This document shows positions 1 to 4,246 of a stretch of 7,813 nucleotides of DNA, piece by piece; the stretch's first letter is position 1; the number at the start of each line of letters is the position of its first letter. The stretch spans positions 1-7,813 of the forward strand of contig JBEKYH010000227.1 of assembly GCA_049511115.1 (NCBI GenBank), written 5' to 3'. The DNA comes from JBEKYH01 sp049511115. GTDB taxonomy: Bacteria > Planctomycetota > Phycisphaerae > Tepidisphaerales > Tepidisphaeraceae. The position numbers and the translations under genes were made by a program. The notes beneath the pieces are model-generated. The model was not told the DNA's origin and searched no databases. It worked only from the letters and a program-made list of their open reading frames with translations.

Positions 1-9
1 GGCGACAGT

Positions 10-51
10 TTATTCACATCGGCGGCCGGCTTTTTCGCCGAGTTATCCACA
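10..51 (+). promoter_or_regulatory. Two DnaA-box-like 9-mers
   Basis: TTATTCACA at 10-18 and TTATCCACA at 43-51 both match the strict DnaA-box consensus TTATNCACA. They point the same way and start 33 bp apart, about three helical turns. A third, weaker site on the other strand lies at 92-100 (TTATCCATG, 7 of 9). There is no AT-rich unwinding element and no dnaA, dnaN or gidA-like gene in view, so an origin cannot be claimed. The 43-51 site also forms one arm of an inverted repeat, which may be the real reason for its sequence. Confidence 0.3.
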
Positions 52-101
52 ATGCTGCTGCGCTGGCGTCCGGAGGGCCGCTGCGCAGCATCATGGATAA
101 C
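42..101. repeat. Long imperfect inverted repeat
   Basis: The left arm (42-63) and right arm (83-101) are reverse complements over 17 positions. They share GTTATCCA, then a two-base mismatch, then ATGCTGC, a three-base bulge (TGC) on the left, and GC. The loop of about 19 bases is GC-rich and contains the palindrome TCCGGA. As RNA this would be a strong stem. It lies 64-123 bp past the stop codon of the minus-strand gene and could serve as its 3' end structure, but no T-run follows the stem on that strand. It could also be a small mobile palindromic element. Confidence 0.55.
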
Positions 102-147
102 GTCGGAAACGGTATCAGGTGAGGGGATGACAAAAGCCACGAGCTTG

Positions 148-187
148 GTCACCTTGTCACCAAGTCACTTTGTCACCTTGTCATTCC
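148..187. repeat. 8-bp tandem repeat, GTCACCTT type
   Basis: Five consecutive 8-bp units begin at 148, 156, 164, 172 and 180, reading GTCACCTT, GTCACCAA, GTCACTTT, GTCACCTT and GTCATTCC on the plus strand. On the minus strand they read as GTGACAAG-type units, and they encode the last residues (DKVTK) and the stop codon of the PEP-CTERM gene. The array therefore straddles the end of the coding region and the region after it. Confidence 0.75.
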
Positions 188-842
188 GTCGCCTTCGCAT
201 CCCCACTATCCACCCCAGCCCCAGCACCCCCAACCCCGTCGGCTCGGGCACCATGTAGTAGCCCGGATTTCCGATGGTTGTAGCCTGTTGCGCCGCCCGG
301 AACGAGCCAAAATCGTCGCCCAGGAACGAATTCGCCCACAACTCATTGTCGTTGAAGCCCAGCGCATCCAGTGGGGCATTCCGCACCACGCTGTCGGCGC
401 TTCCGCCATTGGTCGTGCTGTAATCCAACTGATCCACGGCTACCCTGGCGCTATTAAACAGGTAGATCGAATCGGTATCGGTGTTCAATTCGTCGTTGGT
501 ATACGGCCCCACAATCGGCAGATTCGCCGGCAGATTCGCCGCCCCCCAAAAGGAAATAAAATTGGCGGGCGTCGCCTGCGTGATGATCCCCGATTCCCCC
601 GGCTGCAGGATCCCCAAGCCCGTCAGGCTGTGCCCGGATACGTCCGGCGTATCGTGGCTGTCATCCTCGCTCCAGCCCGACATATTCACCGGCGTCGAGC
701 CCAGGTTGGTCACCTGAACAAATTCAAAGAGCTCGTTGTTCCCCGTGTCCGAGCAAAATTTCGTGATATAGACATTCCCCCATGCCGCCCCGGCCCAGCT
801 TGCCGCCGCGCATGCCGCTAAGATCCGCCATTCCGTACGCAT
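165..842 (-). CDS. Secreted lamin-tail-like protein with PEP-CTERM sorting signal
   Basis: The predicted product has 225 residues. Residues 1-22 (MRTEWRILAA...AAWG) look like a signal peptide. Residues 23 to about 140 resemble a lamin-tail domain: a beta-rich start (VYITKF), ELFEFVQVTNLGSTPVNMSGW around 37-57, then a PGESGII turn and a DSIYLFN strand. Residues 198-219 form a PEP-CTERM tail: VPEP, a short hydrophobic stretch (GLGVLGLGWIVG), then RRRR. By family knowledge such proteins are exported and then processed by an exosortase at the PEP motif. The start at 842 is preferred over an in-frame ATG at 899 because it has a good ribosome site (GGGAGAGG) and opens directly into the signal peptide. 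The last codons (DKVTK) come from an 8-bp tandem repeat. The gene lies 169 bp downstream of the TPR gene on the same strand, and no shared function is evident. No ligand can be named. Confidence 0.85.
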   Translation of the reverse strand: MRTEWRILAACAAASWAGAAWGNVYITKFCSDTGNNELFEFVQVTNLGSTPVNMSGWSEDDSHDTPDVSGHSLTGLGILQPGESGIITQATPANFISFWGAANLPANLPIVGPYTNDELNTDTDSIYLFNSARVAVDQLDYSTTNGGSADSVVRNAPLDALGFNDNELWANSFLGDDFGSFRAAQQATTIGNPGYYMVPEPTGLGVLGLGWIVGMRRRRNDKVTK

Positions 843-845
843 TAT

Positions 846-854
846 CCTCTCCCT
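846..854 (-). promoter_or_regulatory. Ribosome binding site of the PEP-CTERM gene
   Basis: Read on the minus strand this is AGGGAGAGG, ending three bases before the ATG at 842, with its GGGAG core six bases away. It decides the start at 842 over the in-frame upstream ATG at 899. Confidence 0.65.
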
Positions 855-947
855 TTCCAGCAAAAACGTGCAATTCGCCAAGCCTGTTTGTTGGCGCACC
901 GTGAAACCTATCCGAGGATTGTTCAGATTGTGTTCGTATTCCTTCGA

Positions 948-963
948 GGCAGAGAGGTCTGCC
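948..963. other. Small perfect hairpin between two minus-strand genes
   Basis: GGCAGA (948-953) pairs with TCTGCC (958-963) around a GAGG loop. It lies between the end of the TPR/GT41 gene (1012) and the start of the PEP-CTERM gene (842). It could be a transcript-end or processing structure, but no U-tract follows on the minus strand, so I do not call it an intrinsic terminator. I see nothing else in the 169-bp gap except the downstream gene's ribosome site. Confidence 0.3.
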
Positions 964-1011
964 CAATGGCCCGATGCTTCCAGGCGCCAACCGAAAATGG
1001 GTCAGAATTGT

Positions 1012-3117
1012 TCAGCCGCCCGCTTGGGCTGTCGCACACCAATCACGCCACATGCGGCGGTATGCCGACTCGATGTTGCCGGCGAACCGCTGAGCATCCA
1101 TCAGAGGCGAAGCCTCGATGCGAGACCGAAGCACCGATCGCAGGCTCTTCAAACGCGGCAGGTCGTTCGCCAAATCGACCGCAATTCGCACGAATTGCTC
1201 GGGACTCGTCGCGGCGAGTTCCCCAAGTCCCAGGTTCGACAGCAGACACCATCCGGCCCGAGCGACGGCAGTTAGTCCCACCAGCGTTATCACCGGTACG
1301 CCCATCCAAAACGAGTCCAGGCTCGTGGTGTGACCGTTGTATGGGAAGCTATCCAGTCCCACATCGATACGGTGATAAAGCCCAAGGTATTCTGTGTGAG
1401 GTCGGAAATTCACAAATTTGATCCGGGCCGGGTCAATTCCTTTCCCGGCCAGGCGATCCAATGTTCGCTGGCGATGGCTGCCCTGCGCGGCCAGCAGCAG
1501 CAATCGTGAATTGTCTACCTGCCGCAATATCGTCGCCCATAGGTCGAGGGTGCCATCGTTAATCTTGCCGAAGTAGTTCAGGCACCCGAAAGTTACGTAG
1601 CCGGCCTCAAGGGCGGGAAGGGAGTTTACGGGAACTTTCCGTCCGTCCAGGGGATCGTAACACCAGAAAGTTTCGGGCAGGCGAACGGTGCGCTCGCTGT
1701 AGATCGACTCATCCATGCCTGTTGGATCCAAGTACGGATCACTGAGGCGATAGTCGATCGTCTTCAGCCCCGTCGTCCCGGGATATCCCAGCCACGTGAC
1801 CTGCACGGGAGCGGGCTTTTTGGCAAATACCAGGAGGCGATTGTCACAGGAGTGCAACTTCAGGTCTACAAGGATATCAATGCCGTCATCGCGCACCTGC
1901 TTTGCCACCTGCTCGTCGGAAACGCCGATCGTACTCCGCCATTGGGCAACGCGCTGTAGGCGGCGGGTGATCTCGTCAGGCCGACGAACGTGCGAATAGC
2001 ATATTAGTTCCACCTGTTGCCGGTCGTGATGTTCAAACAGGGGCACAAGAAAATGGGCGGAAGGGTGCATCAAAAAATCGGCCGAGACATATCCGACCCG
2101 CAGGCGACGATCGGGATTGCGGTCATTGAAATGTGCCGGTCCCGGCCTTGACGGTGCGGACGCATCAAGTCTGTTCAATCCTTCGCCGTGCAGCAGGTTC
2201 CATTGACGATGCTCGCTGGCGATGGCAACGCTGTCGAAATCGGGGTGAGACAGAAGCGCCAACAGCAGATTGCCGTGCATGACCGCGTCGCGAGGATTGG
2301 CGGCCATCCCCTGGCGATACGCCGCGATCGCCTCATCCAGCTCGGCTTTGTCTTTAAGCGCGTTGGCAAGGTTGCCGTATGCTTCGGCATAGTCCTGTTG
2401 TAGGCCAATAGCGCGGCGATAGGCTTCTACGGCGTCATCAACCAGCCCTCTTTCTCTTTGGGCATTACCCAGACTGTTGTGCAATTCCGGATAATCAGGC
2501 TTAAGTGAGATAGCCTGGCGATAGGCGGAGATGGCATAGTCGAGCCGCCCTCTTTCTTTCAGGGCGTGGGCGAGGTTATTGTGAATCTCAAAGTGATTGG
2601 GATCCAGCGCAATGGCTCGACAAAAGGCGTCAATCGCGGCATCAACTTGTCCGCTCTCTCGAAGCGCGTTGCCGAGGTTATTGTGCGCATCCAGATAATT
2701 AGGCCGTAGCGCGATGGCCTGACGATACTCGGTGACGGCCTCATCATATTTTCCCCGCTCTTTGAGGGCATTGCCGAGATTGTTGTGGGATTCGGGCCGG
2801 CCAGGATCGAGGGCAACAGCCTGGCGAAGGGCGGCGATGGAATCGTCGAGCCGTCCGCACCCTTTCAGCGCAAGCCCCAGATTGTTTTGCGCCTCGGGCC
2901 ATTTACTTCGCAGGGAAAGCGCGCGGCTGATCAGCTCCACGGCAATTTCGTGTCGTCCGCCCTGAGCGGCCAACACTCCCAAAAGATGCAATGCATCTTC
3001 ATTTTCAGGCTGGACGGCCAGTATCTGGCGATATACCGCTTCCGCGTCACTTTCACGCCCCGCCCGGTGGCACTGCAACGCTACTTCGAAGGCTTGTTGA
3101 ATCGTCACTTCAGGCAT
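1012..3117 (-). CDS. TPR-containing GT41 glycosyltransferase (SPINDLY/O-GlcNAc transferase-like)
   Basis: The predicted product has 701 residues. Residues about 9-280 are eight consecutive 34-residue TPR units with regular landmarks (HNNLGNALKE, YRQAIALRP). After a short linker, residues about 338-695 match the GT41 (Glyco_transf_41) catalytic region: GYVSADF followed by HPSAHFL (His351), DILVDLKLHS (His422), PAPVQVTWLGYPGTTGL, NYFGKIN (Lys518, at the position of the conserved UDP-contacting lysine), and PYNGHTTSLDSFWMGVPVITL (His596). By family knowledge it would transfer a sugar from a nucleotide donor to protein Ser/Thr in the cytoplasm, with the TPRs binding the acceptor. The acceptor and sugar are unknown. 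The usual DLxGHT motif reads DLKLHS here, keeping His but losing Gly. An in-frame ATG at 3225 would add 36 residues translated partly from a REP palindrome, so the start at 3117 (MPEVTIQQAFEVALQ) is preferred, although its ribosome site is weak. Confidence 0.9.
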   Translation of the reverse strand: MPEVTIQQAFEVALQCHRAGRESDAEAVYRQILAVQPENEDALHLLGVLAAQGGRHEIAVELISRALSLRSKWPEAQNNLGLALKGCGRLDDSIAALRQAVALDPGRPESHNNLGNALKERGKYDEAVTEYRQAIALRPNYLDAHNNLGNALRESGQVDAAIDAFCRAIALDPNHFEIHNNLAHALKERGRLDYAISAYRQAISLKPDYPELHNSLGNAQRERGLVDDAVEAYRRAIGLQQDYAEAYGNLANALKDKAELDEAIAAYRQGMAANPRDAVMHGNLLLALLSHPDFDSVAIASEHRQWNLLHGEGLNRLDASAPSRPGPAHFNDRNPDRRLRVGYVSADFLMHPSAHFLVPLFEHHDRQQVELICYSHVRRPDEITRRLQRVAQWRSTIGVSDEQVAKQVRDDGIDILVDLKLHSCDNRLLVFAKKPAPVQVTWLGYPGTTGLKTIDYRLSDPYLDPTGMDESIYSERTVRLPETFWCYDPLDGRKVPVNSLPALEAGYVTFGCLNYFGKINDGTLDLWATILRQVDNSRLLLLAAQGSHRQRTLDRLAGKGIDPARIKFVNFRPHTEYLGLYHRIDVGLDSFPYNGHTTSLDSFWMGVPVITLVGLTAVARAGWCLLSNLGLGELAATSPEQFVRIAVDLANDLPRLKSLRSVLRSRIEASPLMDAQRFAGNIESAYRRMWRDWCATAQAGG

Positions 3118-3221
3118 GGCCACTATGCGGACCGTAGCGTTACTAGCCAAAAATGTCCAAATCGAACCTTCAATTCCAGCGATAGTCTCGTAGGGTGGGC
3201 GTACTCGCCCACCGGTTTGTC
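3118..3221. other. Spacer between GT41 gene and transposase gene
   Basis: This 104-bp spacer lies between two minus-strand genes. Its right half is REP copy 1, which begins only a few bases past the transposase stop. The rest should contain the GT41 gene's promoter and start region, but I see no convincing -35/-10 pair. Confidence 0.5.
3184..3220 (+). repeat. REP palindrome, copy 1
   Basis: A GTAG tetranucleotide (3190-3193) is followed at once by a perfect 8-bp stem, GGTGGGCG / CGCCCACC, with the loop TACT. The block matches copy 3 (3889-3924) from AGTCT before the GTAG to TTTGT after the stem, with one substitution and one extra G. A GTAG directly 5' of a hairpin is the known recognition layout of REP sequences acted on by RAYT transposases. 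It lies immediately downstream of the RAYT stop codon. Confidence 0.85.
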
Positions 3222-3803
3222 TCACTCGCCCGCCGATTTTGCGATCCCGTCAAGCGGCATTTCTCTCACAACGCGGCCTGTGCATCGGCAACACCAATCC
3301 TGCTCGTACTTCCGCTGGTGAACAAATCGATGAAACGAGCTATGTGGCCAGGCATGCGGACAATCGACGTATCCGTGTTTCACCGGATTGAAGTGTATGT
3401 AATCGAGATGGCTAATGCGGTCGGTCTCGTCGCGAATCGTGTGCTCCCAAAAACGCCGCTGCCACACAGCGCGTGCCCGTTGGCGGACGCGCGAAGGGGA
3501 ACGCGGCTGCTCGCCGCCACCAGAGGCCAGAAACGATTGGGTAAACGTGGATTTTATATAGGTATAGGTGACTCGCCGAGAAAAATCGGCATCGCTGTTC
3601 GGAAGCGTGATCAGCATATGCATGTGATCGTGCAACAGTACAATGGCGCCGAGTTCAAACGGGTGAAATCTGCGGCAACGGTCAATAGCGTTATGAAGCA
3701 TTAAGCGGGCGTCGCCGGCCGCGAAGATAGGCATCCGCCGTTCGGTTACGAGCGTGAGGAAAAATGTTCCACCGGGTTGGATCGCCCGCCGATAGTTGGG
3801 CAT
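3222..3803 (-). CDS. REP-associated tyrosine transposase (RAYT, Y1_Tnp family)
   Basis: The predicted product has 193 residues and appears intact. It opens with MPNYRRAIQPGGTFFLTLVT, a start typical of the family. Residues 53-63 (AIVLLHDHMHM) carry the HUH metal-binding pair His60-x-His62. Tyr80 and Tyr82 in VTYTYIKSTFT are candidates for the nucleophilic tyrosine. Residues 114-125 (WQRRFWEHTIRD), 134-144 (DYIHFNPVKHG) and 153-159 (PHSSFHR) are family hallmarks. By family knowledge the enzyme is a single-strand DNA nuclease that recognises GTAG-headed REP hairpins. Such hairpins lie just past its stop and 43 bp upstream of its start, which fits that role. An in-frame ATG at 3866 would add residues translated from the flanking REP, so 3803 is preferred. 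No clear Shine-Dalgarno precedes it, so expression may be low. The acidic/polar tail after residue 170 is poorly conserved-looking. Confidence 0.88.
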   Translation of the reverse strand: MPNYRRAIQPGGTFFLTLVTERRMPIFAAGDARLMLHNAIDRCRRFHPFELGAIVLLHDHMHMLITLPNSDADFSRRVTYTYIKSTFTQSFLASGGGEQPRSPSRVRQRARAVWQRRFWEHTIRDETDRISHLDYIHFNPVKHGYVDCPHAWPHSSFHRFVHQRKYEQDWCCRCTGRVVREMPLDGIAKSAGE

Positions 3804-3845
3804 GAGGGTTTTTGTACAATCGAGCGCATTCGGCGGCAACCAACG

Positions 3846-3871
3846 ACGGTGGGCGAGTACACCCACCCTAC
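3846..3871 (-). repeat. REP palindrome, copy 2 (inverted)
   Basis: This copy reads GTAG then GGTGGGTG / CGCCCACC on the minus strand, with the same TACT loop. One C-to-T change gives a G·U pair at the loop end of the stem. It lies 43 bp upstream of the transposase start and faces copy 3 across a 23-bp gap, forming a paired, opposed REP arrangement (BIME-like). Confidence 0.8.
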
Positions 3872-3880
3872 ACCGCTATC

Positions 3881-3898
3881 AGTCTTGTAGTCTTGTAG
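3881..3898 (+). repeat. 8-bp tandem duplication next to REP copy 3
   Basis: AGTCTTGT occurs twice in tandem (3881-3888 and 3889-3896), the second copy running into the GTAG of REP copy 3. Copy 1 has the related AGTCTC at the same position, so AGTCTY appears to belong to the REP unit, and copy 3 has gained a duplicate of it. Confidence 0.6.
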
Positions 3899-3924
3899 GG
3901 TGGGCGTACTCGCCCACCGTTTGT
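3889..3924 (+). repeat. REP palindrome, copy 3
   Basis: Same layout as copy 1: GTAG (3895-3898), then the perfect 8-bp GGTGGGCG / CGCCCACC stem with TACT loop, then GTTTGT. It lies opposite copy 2 and upstream of the divergent ParA gene, so it also forms part of that gene's upstream region. Confidence 0.85.
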
Positions 3925-3960
3925 TTTAGCACCGCGGGTATGAATTCGCGCCCGTGCCCT

Positions 3961-4010
3961 ACGTCCCATACACGTCCCATATCCCCCGCCCCATCCCATA
4001 ACCTCCTCCC
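3961..4010. repeat. C-rich degenerate tandem repeat
   Basis: ACGTCCCATA appears at 3961-3970 and again at 3972-3981 (11-bp period), followed by a decayed CATCCCATA at 3992-4000. The plus strand is strongly C-rich. No coding potential is seen. Short repeats of this kind may arise by slippage next to the REP cluster. Confidence 0.5.
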
Positions 4011-4097
4011 ACCGCATCTCTCAACAGCAGGTGCAAATAAGATCACGTTAAGGGCTTTGTGCGTAAAGTTTTTATCACCCTCCATCCGATGAGGATT

Positions 4098-4226
4098 AAC
4101 GGACGTTTGCCGTTGCGGGCGTGCGCGACGGCACGATTGAATCGCATATCAGGGCCGTGGTACATACACCACGCCCTTTTAGTCGCGGACGGCTGGTCTT
4201 CGCATTCGAAGGAGGCCCGTTCCTCC
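4098..4226 (+). promoter_or_regulatory. Structured leader upstream of the ParA-like gene
   Basis: Several hairpins lie in a row ahead of the ParA start. AACGG / CCGTT is at 4098-4114, the terminator-like stem is at 4152-4180, CTTCG-CATT-CGAAG is at 4198-4211, and GGAGG / CCTCC is at 4211-4226. The GGAGG of the last hairpin looks like a ribosome site but is paired and more than 30 bp from the start. I cannot place a promoter with confidence. GGGCGTG at 4117-4123 is an exact complement of CACGCCC at 4170-4176, the 3' arm of the terminator-like stem, so two exclusive folds are possible. Confidence 0.35.
4152..4180 (+). terminator. Terminator-like hairpin in the ParA leader
   Basis: GGG-C-CGTGGT (4152-4161) pairs with ACCACG-CCC (4168-4176), with one bulged C and the six-base loop ACATAC, followed by TTTT (4177-4180). 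The stem is GC-rich but the T-run is only four long. It points toward the ParA gene and ends 66 bp before it, with no gene ahead of it on this strand. It would therefore act as an attenuator or end a short leader transcript rather than terminate a coding gene. Confidence 0.4.
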
Positions 4227-4233
4227 GCTATCA

Positions 4234-4240
4234 GGGAAGG
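4234..4240 (+). promoter_or_regulatory. Ribosome binding site of the ParA-like gene
   Basis: GGGAAGG ends six bases before the ATG at 4247. The translation from this ATG begins directly with the ParA strand MRTVAIINQKGG, which fixes the start. Confidence 0.6.
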
Positions 4241-4246
4241 TAGCTC

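Larger units (their letters stand above)
1..164. other. Gene-free left edge with palindromic and repeat structure
   Basis: I find no convincing coding region here. A 68-codon plus-strand frame from 52 to 258 runs across the tandem repeat and into the antisense of the next gene, with no ribosome site and no recognisable protein. The stretch lies downstream of the minus-strand PEP-CTERM gene, so it may hold that gene's 3' untranslated region. What is visible is the inverted repeat at 42-101, DnaA-box-like 9-mers and the beginning of an 8-bp tandem repeat. Confidence 0.6.

Noticed and set aside
288..821. 177-codon plus-strand open frame
   Set aside because: It is antisense to the lamin-tail-like/PEP-CTERM gene, which has a signal peptide, a sorting signal and a ribosome site.
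3118..3225. Longer N-terminus of the GT41 protein (ATG at 3225)
   Set aside because: The extra 36 residues are partly the translation of REP copy 1, and the family-like sequence begins at 3117.
2785..3321. 178-codon plus-strand open frame
   Set aside because: It runs antisense through the TPR region, a REP palindrome and the transposase tail, with no coherent protein.
3804..3866. Longer N-terminus of the transposase (ATG at 3866)
   Set aside because: The extra residues read through REP copy 2. The typical RAYT start MPNYRRA lies at 3803.
3190..3925. CRISPR-like array from the three repeats
   Set aside because: The copies are unevenly spaced, in mixed orientation and flank a RAYT gene. They are REP palindromes, not CRISPR repeats.
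4058..4066. Additional DnaA-box-like site (TGTGCGTAA)
   Set aside because: It has one mismatch to the consensus and is isolated, with no neighbouring matches, so chance is the simpler explanation.
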